Origin: Salvia splendens
Taxonomy: Eukaryota > Streptophyta > Magnoliopsida > Lamiales > Lamiaceae
Reading direction: 5' to 3'
Assembly: GCF_004379255.2 (NCBI RefSeq)
Contig: NC_056035.1
Coordinates: forward strand, 40,428,773 to 40,492,772
Length of the DNA stretch: 64,000 nt
Position 1 is the stretch's first letter; every line of letters starts with the position of its first letter. The position numbers and the translations under genes are program-made. Below are positions 17,735 to 27,364 of this stretch, in pieces. The notes beneath the pieces are model-generated. The model had not been told where the DNA came from. It searched no databases and saw nothing but the letters and a program-made list of their open reading frames with translations.

Positions 17735-19645
17735 GGCATCCACTACGCGGCGCGTCACCGTCCTGCGTTCCGTCGCAGAGAGACGGAACGCTCGCGCGAC
17801 GCGTTGCGGCACACCGTCCCGTCCCGCGCCCGTCCCGCGACCCGTCCCTGCGATACACGAGACGGGTTGTCTCGCCACGTGCCTACGCCATGCGTGACGC
17901 CCACTCGTCGGCCCGCGAGTGGGCGTCGTCACGCGCTGACGCAATAAATCTTTTTTCAAATCGAATTTTAAAAAAAATAAAAAAAATTTGTAAACGGTAT
18001 ATCCGTTTTTTCATTTTTTTATTTTTAATTAATTTTTTTACTCTATAAATACTCTTAATTCATCCTCATTTCACAAACAACTACACATTTATTCTTCCTA
18101 AATCATCTCAATTTCCTCTCCAATTTTCATCTAACATCTCATCACAAAATGTCCGGCGACGGCAACTCCGGCGGCGGAGGCTCCGGCGGGTGGGATCTCA
18201 ACGCGTTCGGCGATTGGGACACCATGTACAACACAATGCGTGGTTCCGGTTCGTCGACGCCGGGCACCCAGGGTTCGGCGACGCCGAGGGGGGTACCAAC
18301 CACACAATTTTGACGTGGATGCATATGCCCGTCCCTCCGCCCCGCGGTATTCGCAGGGATTATCCCAGACCCGAGAGGATTTTCCCGTTGAACCCACGCC
18401 GAGAGTAGGCCGAGGCGGGGGAGGAGGCCGAGGCGGTGGAAGCTCCAGGGCGGAAGCCCAGGCGGGCGAGGAGGAGGAGGAGGAAGAGGACGAGGATCTA
18501 GGCCGGCATCCGTACAACAACAGCGAAATGATGGCGGTGTACAACGCCTGGGTTTCCGTCTCGTACGATCCCATCGTCGGGAATCAACAACCCCGGAAGT
18601 TCTTCTGGGAAAAGGTCCTCGAGACCCACCACCAGATCAAGCCGAAAGGCTCCCGCAAGCGTACATATAAAATGCACCGCTCTCACTTTGACATAGTCAA
18701 CAGACAGGTCAAAAATTTTGTGGCATCTACTCGACCAAAGCGGCGCACTACCAAAGCGGCGCCACGGGAGCCGACATTCTGAGGGCGGCTTTGCGCGTCT
18801 ACAACCACGACACCGGCAAACAATTCAAATTCGTGGATGTTTGGCAGGCAGTCAAGGACGAGGAACGGTGGGCCGGCGGTGTCCGCTCTAGCTCGGGCTC
18901 AACCTCGAAGCGCACGAAGCACACGACGAGTGGCCAATACTCTTCTGGTGACACCGGTGAGGGCAACGACGCACAAGAGGCTGCCTCGCAGGAGTTTGCG
19001 GGTACGGCCGGCGATGCCGGGGGACCCAGTCGTGGGCGCCGTCGGCCGCAAGGGACGAAGGCGGCGAAAGCGGCTAGAGCGAGGAAGGGCCGAGGCGAAT
19101 CAAGCCAGGCGGGCTCGGGATCGGGCTCGAGGGAGGCTCGAACACCCTTATGGCGGTGTACATGACCGCCACAATGGCGGACACTTCCCGCTTCTCGCCC
19201 TCCCAATACCAAGCCTGGTGGAACGGAATTGTGTATATGATAGCACAACTTGGCCTTCCACCTCCTATTGCACCTCCACCGCCTTCGGGGGATGATTCGC
19301 CGGCGCAGTAGTTTTTTATTTTCTTTAAATTTGTATTTTAAATTATGAAACGTTTAATTTTTTAGGATTTTAGTTGTGTGTTTTTTTATTTTTTTAAATT
19401 CTAAGTTGTAGTTTTTTTATGTTGTGTGTTTTTTAATGAAGTGTGTTTGTTTTAATTGAATTGGGTTTGAAATAAAAATAAAAAATGAAATTGAATGAAT
19501 AGTAATTTAAGGGACGATTTAAGGGACGGAGCGTTGCAGGTTTCATCCCTTAATTAAGGGATGAAGTAAAAAAGTACAGTGAGACCCTCAAATAGTAGTT
19601 TAAGGGACGGTTAAGGGACGGTATGGAGAGAGTGGAGTGGATGCC
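17735..19645. mobile_element. Harbinger-like element with an ORF1-like gene (second copy)
   Basis: GGCATCCACT at the left and AGTGGATGCC at the right form inverted ends related to those of the element at 15210. The flanking bases (TGAG/TAAA) give no clean TTA duplication, so the boundary could be off by a base or two. It carries the pseudogene at 18149-19311 and a 3' tail with repeated TTTAAGGGACGG words. Confidence 0.7.
18149..19311 (+). pseudogene. Broken NAM-associated-type protein of a Harbinger-like element
   Basis: It starts MSGDGNSGGGGSGGWDLNAF, preceded by a TATA-containing promoter-like stretch (TCTATAAATACTC near 18043) and a plausible leader. The conserved block VYNAWVSVSYDPIVGNQQ, FFWEKVLETHH, KGSRKRTYKMHRSHFD shows the trihelix/NAM-associated family. 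The frame changes at least three times: near 18290, near 18715 (around VKNFVA) and near 19130. The end ...APPPPSGDDSPAQ is shared with the copy at 50666. Several independent breaks make a functional product unlikely. Confidence 0.75.
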
Positions 19646-19820
19646 TAAAGAAACGACTAATAGCATTGTTGTCCCTTTTTCAAGGATGGAATATACTCTG
19701 CATTGGATCTCATAATATACTAAATTTATCGTCCATATTAAATTTCTTCAGTTTCTTATATAGGCTCTTCACGCTTGCAAATGGAGAAACAATCCCACAT
19801 TCTCAAATTTCTATACAACG

Positions 19821-19842
19821 ATATATATATATATATATATAT
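19821..19842. repeat. (AT)n microsatellite at the left edge of element A1
   Basis: A run of AT dinucleotides sits immediately outside the left terminus of A1. Similar (TA)n tracts flank every A and B boundary except those of B1. Confidence 0.9.
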
Positions 19843-20066
19843 AGAGTAGTGATCTATGGCAAACACCTCTTAACCATATAACTACAGAACAAATAATAGC
19901 CACATGATCAAAAAATCAAGGGCTAATATTAATTTTCGAATTTAATGAGATATTAGCTCCCTCAATCACAAATTTACTCCATAATAACAAGTCAGGGGTA
20001 TTATTGTCATTGCACAAAAAAATTAGATTATGTAAATTTTTACTTCATTTGAAGGTTAACTTCACG

Positions 20067-20302
20067 GACATGAAGCGAGTGGATCTGATCAAGGAGATCG
20101 CGGCGGAGTTCGAGCTGATCGCGAACCGGCTGTCGGAGACGGAGGTGGCGACAGTGGCGTCGGTGGTGGAGCTGGAGCCGCAGCATCTGGCAGAAGCTGA
20201 CCGGGCCGAAGAATGTGAAGCTGAAGACGGTGATCGACAAGTCGCTGCTCGCCGGAATCATCATCCGGTATGGGAATTCCGGCTCGAAATTGAGTTTAAT
20301 TA
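20067..20302 (+). pseudogene. Captured fragment of chloroplast ATP synthase delta subunit
   Basis: The frame reading VDLIKEIAAEFELIANRLSE then VASVVELEPQHLAE matches the C-terminal part of the chloroplast CF1 delta subunit. A change of frame at about 20193 then gives KLTGPKNVKLKTVID followed by SLLAGIIIRYGNSGSKL, the next conserved block. The residues normally between the blocks (around QIAKQVQ) are missing, which fits a 20-nt deletion. No transit peptide or upstream exons are present. It sits just inside the terminus of A1 and is absent from A2, so it is a captured gene piece. Recognition is from memory of the family. Confidence 0.8.
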
Positions 20303-20559
20303 CTCTTAGATTGCTGAATGTTGTATGTGAATTCAAGAATTATTGAAGAATTCGGAGCTCTGTTCATCAAAGCTAGAATTTGCCCGAGCAAAGGCGACGA
20401 TCGGTTTCAGCTATAAATACGGCGAATTGAGCTACGGAAATTCTTGTAATAATAGTAATTGAAGTTCATCCTCTTCTAATTCGGCTAAATTTTCATTCTT
20501 AATTATTTATTTGATCAGAGAGAAATTTGTAAATGCTGATGTTAGAAGGTGTTTGATCA

Positions 20560-21380
20560 ATCTGATTTTACTTCACTCTTGTTTAGAAAACGCTTCACTC
20601 TTGTTCACAAAACACATCACTCTTATTCTGATTTTACTTCACTCTTGTTCACAAAACACATCACTCTTATTCTGATTTTACTTCACTCTTGTTCACAAAA
20701 CACTTCACTCTTGTTCAGAAAACACTTCACTCTTGTTCACAAAACACATCACTCTTATTCTGATTTTACTTCACTCTTGTTCACAAAACACTTCACTCCT
20801 GTTCAGAAAACACTTCACTCTTGTTCACAAAACACATCACTCTTATTCTGATTTTACTTCACTCTTGTTCACAAAACACATCACTCTTATTCTGATTTTA
20901 CTTCACTCTTGTTCAGAAAACGCTTCACTCTTGTTCACAAAACGCATCACTCTTACCATGATTTTACTTCACTCTTGTTTACAAAACGCATCACTCTTAT
21001 TATGATTTTACTTCACTCTTGTTCACAAAACACTTCACTCTTGTTCACAGAACACATTACTCTTATTATGATTTTACTTCACTCTTGTTTACAAAACGCA
21101 TCACTCTTAGCATGATTTTACTTCACTCTTGTTTACAAAACACATCACTCTTACCATGATTTTACTTCACTCTTGTTTACAAAACGCATCACTCTTATTA
21201 TGATTTTACTTCACTCTTGTTCACAAAACACTTCACTCTTGTTCACAGAACACATCACTCTTATTATGATTTTACTTCACTCTTGTTTACAAAACACATC
21301 ACTCTTGTTTACAAAACGCATCACTCTTAGCATGATTTTACTTCACTCTTGTTTACAAAACACATCACTATTAGAATGAT
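20560..21380 (+). repeat. 44-bp satellite array (about 18 units) in A1
   Basis: The unit is CTTCACTCTTGTTCACAAAA + CACATCACTCTTATTCTGAT + TTTA. Each unit is two related ~22-bp halves that share TCACTCTT. Variants (TTACCATG or TTAGCATG in place of TTATTCTG) cluster toward the right. The array is open in all three forward frames simply because 44 is not a multiple of 3. It is not a gene. Confidence 0.95.
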
Positions 21381-21685
21381 TTTAGTTCATGTTGCCTCCC
21401 AAATGATAGACAAATGAGTAGAGAGTATGAGCAAAAATGACAAAATCAATCAGCAGAAAATCACGAACTCAATTCTCCAACGTACAATGGAAAGAAAACA
21501 AAAAAGGAATTCGAAATTAGAGAAGGAAAATGGAGTAATTATCATCATATCATTCTCGAATCGTAATTATAGCTAGGGATTGGTAAAAGCCCCTTGTAGA
21601 ACCCTCTATTTCAAAATCTCCTCCAAATCTCACTAATTTACAAAATGCAATATCGAGAATAAGACGAGAATGCGAAAACAAATAA

Positions 21686-21901
21686 ATGTTGATGGAGTTG
21701 AGCAGAAGCGAGTTCCAGTTGCGGCGCTGCTCGGTAATGAGATCAGTTAAGATTCAGCGAGCCGCGAATAGCCCGGCGGAGGACGCCTTCAGTGGAAGAA
21801 CCGGCGCATGTGCGGCGGCGGCGGAGAGGTCGGCCATGGCGGTGGCTGGAGACAATTCAGATTCAGATTGTATAAATTGCGCAGAAGACAATTCACGCTG
21901 A
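21686..21901. other. GC-rich block inside A1, possible captured exon
   Basis: A locally GC-rich segment (GGCGGCGGCGGAGAGGTCGG and neighbours) inside AT-rich element DNA. On the minus strand it starts ATGGCCGACCTCTCCGCC, like a plant 5' exon, but closes after about 27 codons. I do not recognise the source. Confidence 0.4.
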
Positions 21902-22053
21902 TACATTTGAGATATTGAATTCCAAAAATGTCCTTTGGCTATTATTTTTTTATAAAAATCTGCAAGATTATTTAAGCCATAAGATTAATTTGGAGTATAA
22001 AGATGTGTGGCTGAGATTTGTTCTCTAGTTATACACCTAAGATTAGTTATACA

Positions 22054-22063
22054 TTGATCACTA
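22054..22063. repeat. Target-site duplication of B1, left copy (TTGATCACTA)
   Basis: TTGATCACTA here is repeated at 34210-34219, on the far side of B1. A2 has the undisturbed equivalent, TTGATCACCA, near 41201. A 9-10 bp duplication is the Mutator-like (MULE) signature. Confidence 0.88.
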
Positions 22064-22739
22064 GGGATGTATTCATTTCCTTTTCCCATATTTCCTCCTT
22101 TTTCCTTCTTAATCTTAACCGTTTATTTTTACAATCCTATGGACTATATTTAGCCGTGTAACCATTTAATTTAATGATTAAAAATTGTGAAAAGGGCTAA
22201 ATTGGAACTCATTATTTTAGTTAGTTATGGTGATTCCTTAATTCACGTTCATGAAGATCTGCACAGTTATTCTTCTATGCAATACAGTCCAGACGTGAGT
22301 TCATCCACTCTTCCGTCGCCGCAATTGAATTGTTCGCTAATCACTATTTTCAAGTATCGGATATCCATTCATGCGTTGTCGTCGTCGTTAATTTTGTATG
22401 TTGAAGGTGTCGTAGAGATTGGTCTTTTGTAATTTTGGAAGAATGTAATTCAGATACGCCTTCGTTTGTGTATGTGTCGATTCTGTTACTAATAATTACG
22501 TTATGTCCGATTATTCGGTCGTTGTTGAGCTAATCCGATAACTCTTATAAAACCATTCTTGTGTATGTATCGATTTGGTTTAAACATTGCGACCAATGCT
22601 TAGTAGTTGTTCAATACGATTATGTTAATGGCGTAGGGTTGCAATTCTGGGCGGTAGAGTTGTAACGTAGAATGTTAAACGTACCCCGTATGGAGGACCG
22701 TGAGTATGAATCAATTTATAAGGGTGTAGTTATAGTCTT

Positions 22740-24040
22740 GGCTACTGTAGATAATTAACAACATACGAATAATGCACCCAATAGTAATGAGTAATGGATA
22801 TTAGTGGATATATAATGATCAATATGTGAACTGCAATGCATACGTTGAAGATGTACACCTTTTTTCGATTTTGGCACACCCTTCTTGTGTCTTCTACGGG
22901 TTTAATCAGTTTATGTGTTAGGGTTTAATAAGTGTGTGGGATAGTGTTTAGTACTTAAACAGTAATAATGAATTGTAGCAAGCAGCGAATAATGCAGCAA
23001 GTGTAAAATTTTAAATAATGAATTGTAGCAAGCAGCGAATAATGAATTGTAACAAACAGTAATAATGAATTTTCCACACACGTGATTCTTCTCCGTTTCC
23101 GAAGACTCATTTTCTCCTCCTCAATTTGAATATAGTGGAGTTGTAGTAAACAACAGATGTTAAAATTTTAAACTGCATATATTGGTGAACATGATCTGAA
23201 GTAATAATGTATAGATTATATATATCGATTTGGGATACATTGATGGAATGTTGGTTATGAAAGAGATATATATGCACTATTTCTGAAGGGTAATGTACAA
23301 CATATGAAAGAGATAATACATGTAATGTATAAATATGAAGATGTAATGCACTATTTCTGAAGGGTAATATGCACCGTATGTCATATAATGCATATTAAGC
23401 TTAACATGTATTGTTTTGTGATTAATAACAATGTTTAAACCGATACGAATAGTGCTCTGAATGTTAACGAATAATGGATATTATTGGCTATAAAATGCAC
23501 CATATGTGAACTGCAATGTATACGAATAAGATGTGCCGTGTTTCGTTGTTTGGCACACGTTTCTTGTTTCCCCTAAGGGTTTAATAAGTCTAGGGGCTAG
23601 GGTATAGTACGTACACATAAATAACAACGTTTAAACTGATACGAATAATGCACCGAATGGTTACTAATAATGGATATTATTGATTATTCAATGCACCATA
23701 TATGAACTGCAATGTATACGATTAAGATGTGTCGTGTTTCGATGATTGACACATGTTTCTTGTTTCCCCTAAGGGTTTAATAAGCCTAGGGGCTAGGGTA
23801 TAGTACGTACTCATTAATAACAATGTTTAAACAGATACGAATAATGCGCCGAATGGTAACGAATAATGGATATTGTGGACTACATAATGCACCATATGTG
23901 ACCTGCAATGTATACGAATAAGATGTGTCGTGTTTCGATGTTTGACACACGTTTCTTGTTTCCCCTTAGGGTTTAATAAGCATAGGGGCTAGGGTATAGT
24001 ACGTACTCATTAATAGTCTTTGTTAACGTTGTTATTAATG
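22740..24040 (+). repeat. About 195-bp direct repeats in the left arm of B1
   Basis: Units containing GTTTAAAC, GATACGAATAATGCACC, GAACTGCAATGTATACGA and CCCCTAAGGGTTTAATAAG recur near 23430, 23627 and 23820, with a diverged copy from 22740 and a partial one near 24015. The same array is in B2 (about 34930-36230). Confidence 0.85.
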
Positions 24041-24478
24041 TGTACATACTAGACCCTATCCCCTGGGCTTAATATTAATGCGTATATGATGTACATAAAA
24101 ATTAGGCGTACTATATGTATGGCTTAATATTTTAGGTGTACAATATACATATGCATTATTTGGGTTTGCCATTGCATTACGCCCAAGTATTGGTGCATTA
24201 TTTGGTTAAAATACACAAACAACGTTCAGTAATGCATAATCTAATACGAATACTTACATTATATGCAGATATGATGCACATTAAATTGAGGCCTACTATA
24301 TATATGGTTTAAATTATTAGGTGTGCAATATACAAATGCATTATTTGGTGTTGCCATTGCATTGCGCATAACGATTGGTGCATTATTTGGGTTAAATACA
24401 CAAACAACGTTTTGTAATGCATAATCTAATACGACTACTTACATTATATGCATATATGATGCACATAAAATAGAGGCG

Positions 24479-24483
24479 TACTA
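24479..24483. repeat. Target-site duplication of the Gypsy element, left copy (TACTA)
   Basis: TACTA recurs at 32074-32078 just outside the 3' LTR. B2 shows the empty site GCGTACTACATAC at about 36671, with a single TACTA. Confidence 0.95.
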
Positions 24484-24929
24484 TGATGGAGTACGTACTA
24501 AACAAGCCCAACAGCAGTAAAGCCCATCAGCCTAAGGCCCAAGAAAGAGTTCAGTTCGGCACAACCAAAGAGTATCAGTCCGGCATGACTAAAGAGTTCA
24601 GTTCGGCACAACCAAAGAGTTCGGCCCCAGCCTACAGCTCGGTAAAAGCCAACTAATCAAACTCTGCTCTCAGGTCGGCATCAAGCTCTACTCTCAGATC
24701 GGCAAAAGCTGCTCGGCAATAATTCAGCAGTTCGGTCTCAGTATTCGACCGAACTGGGAGATAGTGGACTCATGCAGAACCTCCACGACCTCCACTACAC
24801 CCACGATCTATTTAGTGGTGTCAAGCAGTCATTAACTCATGCAGGATAGTGGACCCATGCGAGATCGCCACGATCTCCACGACATCCACTACCTAGTAAA
24901 TAGCTGCATGCCACGATCTTGGTCCTTTG

Positions 24930-24937
24930 TATAAATA
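24930..24937 (+). promoter_or_regulatory. TATA box of the Gypsy LTR
   Basis: TTGTATAAATAG context, identical to the 12 bases around the TATA box in the unrelated Copia LTR (44574-44585). Confidence 0.75.
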
Positions 24938-25070
24938 GAACCTAGATCAGATAGATAGGGTTAGCTTCTAGACATTCTCTCGATCTCTAGAGAAAAATAC
25001 AAAATAGCAAGTCTGTATTGTAAGCTGTAGAAAACAGATCAAGCATTACAACTCTGCCCTCTTTTCTTCC

Positions 25071-25106
25071 CGTGGACGTAGATTTACCTCAGTAAATCGA
25101 ACCACG
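25071..25106 (+). promoter_or_regulatory. Hairpin in the Gypsy LTR (R/U5 region)
   Basis: Outer stem CGTGG/CCACG, an internal loop ACGTA/GAA, then a perfect 7-bp inner stem GATTTAC/GTAAATC closed by CTCA. The copy in the 3' LTR is at 31967-32002. The Copia LTR has the same outer stem and internal loop with a different inner stem. Confidence 0.7.
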
Positions 25107-25178
25107 TAAATCCACCGTGTCGTGATCTGCTTTCTCTACCAGCATTTTACAAACACCAAAAATTCGCCGACTCATCAC

Positions 25179-25196
25179 TGGCGCCGTCTGTGGGAA
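25179..25196 (+). other. Primer-binding site of the Gypsy element
   Basis: TGGCGCCGTCTGTGGGAA begins 2 nt after the LTR. Its complement reads as a tRNA 3' end: CCA, discriminator G, acceptor strand AGACGGC, then T-stem CCCAC. From memory this fits a tRNA-Lys(UUU)-type molecule better than tRNA-Asp, but I could not check it. Confidence 0.7.
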
Positions 25197-25253
25197 ACAG
25201 AGAACCAAATTTGTGATAAAGCGAGTTTTTGATCCTCTTCTACAAAAAAAAAA

Positions 25254-26708
25254 ATGCATACCAGATCACATAACACCCGTGCCTCCGTCCGTGATAACCA
25301 TGAGGAAGCTAATCCAGCAGCCCATAGGCCTGGAAAGCAGCCTCGTGAAAAATCTACTTCCAGTTCTCACGGAGAAGGAGCAAGCCGCTCGAAAGGTCCA
25401 CACACCGAGTCTTCCCAGCAGCCTGATTTGAACGAGGCTGTCAAGCTGTTCTTGGCCGAGAAGCAGGAGGAGTTCTTAACCTTCCTGCAGAAGAGCCAAC
25501 AGTCGGAGAAGACAACGGCGGATTCTCCCTCCTCATCCAGACATGAAAGTCACTACCGCAGTAGTGACGTGTCTTCCAGGAGAAAGAATCCTCAACCCCG
25601 ACATGTTCCTCCTCGGTACCGGAACCACAGGAGAACTCCATCTCCTCCGTACCGAAGAGATGTCGGGTTCGCCATGTACGGAGCATTAAAGACTCCGTTC
25701 TCGGACGACATCACCCGAACTCCTTTGCCGCGGAACTACCGGACACCGTCAATGACTTATGACGGGCTAGAGGATCCTCATGACTTCTTGGGACGCTATC
25801 AATATAATATGGCGAACCAGGGTCTCAATGAGGTCCATATGTGCAAGCTGTTCCCCGAGCTGCTCATCGGGAACGCTAGAAGGTGGTTCGACAGCCTTCC
25901 TCAAGGCAGCATTAGATCCTACCGAGATCTAATGGATGCTTTCCACAGGAGGTTCTTTCAGAAAGCGGAAGCCCGGATCATTTCGGCTCAGCTGCTTTCT
26001 ATACGTCAAGGTCGCGACGAAAAGATCAGCGACTTCCTGACGAGATTCCATAAGGAATGCCTACAAGTAGATAATCTCAATGATCTACTTGTCATTTCGG
26101 CATTCCAAAATGGAATCCTGCCCGGAGCTCTCTACAGAAAGCTAGTGGAGTGCGGTCCGCAAACAGCTCAAGAAATGTGGGACATTGCGGACCAGTACTC
26201 CCGGGCCGATGAGGCAGACCGTCGCAAACGGTCGTTAGACAGCTCATCGTCCCGAGAAGACAGAAGGAAGCCCGATCATAGCGACCAGGGGCATCCTCGC
26301 CGGACTCCATTTGAAAGAATTCAAAGGGCTCCGGTGCAAGACAGATTAGGACCCCGTCTCAATCCTGAGAAGCCGCCCGCTCAGCTCGTACCATTAAACA
26401 AGTCAAGAGCGGAAATTTTCGAACTACATTCCGATATGTTCGAAAGACCAAAGCGGATGACGAAATCAGCCGCGCGGCGACTTCAGGATCGATATTGCTC
26501 CTTCCATCAAACCCACGGTCACGATACCGAGGAGTGCCGAGATTTGGCTGCAGGTATTGATGTTCTTGTGAAAACGGGAACGTTAAAAAATACCAAAGCA
26601 AGCAGCCGAAAAAGAACAAAAGGCAGAGAGGTGCGAACTGCAATCCTCAGGATCCGAAAAGGCATGAGGATCCCGAAGACGACGACGAGCCGCAATATGA
26701 TGGAGTAA
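25254..26708 (+). CDS. gag: Gag polyprotein of the Gypsy element
   Basis: A 484-residue open frame starting at the first ATG after the primer-binding site. The N-terminal ~130 residues are basic and Ser/Arg-rich. The retrotransposon gag domain spans about residues 150-320 (LFPELLIGNARRWFDSLP, FFQKAEARIISAQLLSIRQ, then DFLTRFHKECLQVDN). Near the C terminus, CSFHQTHGHDTEECRDL is a zinc-knuckle-like Cys/His motif common in this lineage. The slippery heptamer A AAA AAT at 26585-26591 lies in the gag frame just after this motif. Beyond it the zero frame runs about 39 more codons of basic, non-conserved sequence to TAA at 26706, while the -1 frame is open into the protease. Gag forms the virus-like particle around the element's RNA. 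Confidence 0.93.
   Translation: MHTRSHNTRASVRDNHEEANPAAHRPGKQPREKSTSSSHGEGASRSKGPHTESSQQPDLNEAVKLFLAEKQEEFLTFLQKSQQSEKTTADSPSSSRHESHYRSSDVSSRRKNPQPRHVPPRYRNHRRTPSPPYRRDVGFAMYGALKTPFSDDITRTPLPRNYRTPSMTYDGLEDPHDFLGRYQYNMANQGLNEVHMCKLFPELLIGNARRWFDSLPQGSIRSYRDLMDAFHRRFFQKAEARIISAQLLSIRQGRDEKISDFLTRFHKECLQVDNLNDLLVISAFQNGILPGALYRKLVECGPQTAQEMWDIADQYSRADEADRRKRSLDSSSSREDRRKPDHSDQGHPRRTPFERIQRAPVQDRLGPRLNPEKPPAQLVPLNKSRAEIFELHSDMFERPKRMTKSAARRLQDRYCSFHQTHGHDTEECRDLAAGIDVLVKTGTLKNTKASSRKRTKGREVRTAILRIRKGMRIPKTTTSRNMME
26585..26591 (+). promoter_or_regulatory. Candidate -1 frameshift site (A AAA AAT)
   Basis: In the gag frame the bases read TTA AAA AAT, an X XXY YYZ heptamer. After a -1 slip the next codon is TAC at 26591, and that frame is open through the protease. 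A single lost A in the homopolymer would give the same arrangement. Confidence 0.6.
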
Positions 26709-27331
26709 TCCTGACTATTGATGCTCTCCCTGCCGGGAAGACTAAGTCGTCCCTAAAAGCAGAACGCAGAGGTTCCAATCAAGAGGAGCCAACACATAAA
26801 AGGCTGAAGAAAGACGAAGTGATTACATTTTCAGATGCCGATCCCGTCCCAGCCATCTCTCCTCACCAAGACGCTATTGTCATTCAAGCCGGAGTGGCAA
26901 ACAAACTGATCCACAGAGTATTTGTGGATACAGGAGCGTCAGTCAGCATTCTTTTTAAAGAATGTTTCGATAAAATGGAAGTGGATCCAGCTCGGCTCAG
27001 TCCGGCTCCACTTCCTCTGAAAAGTTTCGCCCAGGAGGACACCCGCCCTGAAGGTATTATCAGCCTTCCGATCACGGTGGGAAAAGCGCCTACAAGCTCC
27101 AATACGATGATCGAGTTCTTTGTGGTGAAAGCTCGGTCCCCGTACAACATCATCCTGGGGAGAGGCTGGCTCAACACAGTTCGGGCCGTTTGCTCTACTT
27201 ATCACCTCACCATCAAGATCCCCACTAAAGGTGGGATAGCGGTCATCCGAGGTGATCAAAAGAGAGCAAAAGAATGTTTGCAGATTGCGCTTAAAAGTGC
27301 CGAGCATTCAGTTCGGCACCATCAAGCATAG
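26591..27331 (+). CDS. pro: Aspartic protease region of the Gypsy element
   Basis: This open stretch lies in the -1 frame relative to gag and has no ATG of its own before the protease. The first in-frame alternative start-like codon is GTG at 26819. FVDTGASVSILF carries the catalytic D-T/S-G triad of retroviral-type aspartic proteases, and YNIILGRGWLN is the conserved C-terminal flap/GRxxL region. The frame ends at TAG (27329-27331), followed by CAATCA. The absence of an initiator supports expression as an extension of Gag. The enzyme would cleave the polyprotein in the particle. Confidence 0.85.
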   Translation, partial: YQSKQPKKNKRQRGANCNPQDPKRHEDPEDDDEPQYDGVILTIDALPAGKTKSSLKAERRGSNQEEPTHKRLKKDEVITFSDADPVPAISPHQDAIVIQAGVANKLIHRVFVDTGASVSILFKECFDKMEVDPARLSPAPLPLKSFAQEDTRPEGIISLPITVGKAPTSSNTMIEFFVVKARSPYNIILGRGWLNTVRAVCSTYHLTIKIPTKGGIAVIRGDQKRAKECLQIALKSAEHSVRHHQA

Positions 27332-27337
27332 CAATCA
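27329..27337 (+). promoter_or_regulatory. UAG codon in readthrough-type context (UAG CAA UCA)
   Basis: The six bases after the stop match CAR-YYA, the tobamovirus-type readthrough context. Protease and pol are in the same frame on either side of this one stop. Confidence 0.5.
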
Positions 27338-27364
27338 CAGCAACCGGAGTCAGAAGCAAGCGAG

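Larger units (their letters stand above)
24484..25177 (+). repeat. 5' LTR of the Gypsy element
   Basis: Starts TGATGGAGTACG and ends CGCCGACTCATCA. U3 contains repeated AGTTCAGTTCGGCACAACC-like words. The TATA box TATAAATA is at 24930-24937. A hairpin is at 25071-25106. Confidence 0.96.

Noticed and set aside
18131..18574. Minus-strand Ser/Pro/Arg-rich frame opposite the second Harbinger gene
   Set aside because: Antisense of the Gly/Glu-rich low-complexity part of the pseudogene; the true family blocks are on the plus strand.
20549..21379. Several apparent protein frames of 68-101 codons
   Set aside because: They are all readings of the 44-bp satellite in different frames.
22187..22432. 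81-codon frame in the left arm of B (also at 34380)
   Set aside because: Its presence in both copies only reflects the recent duplication; there are no recognisable domain or splice sites.
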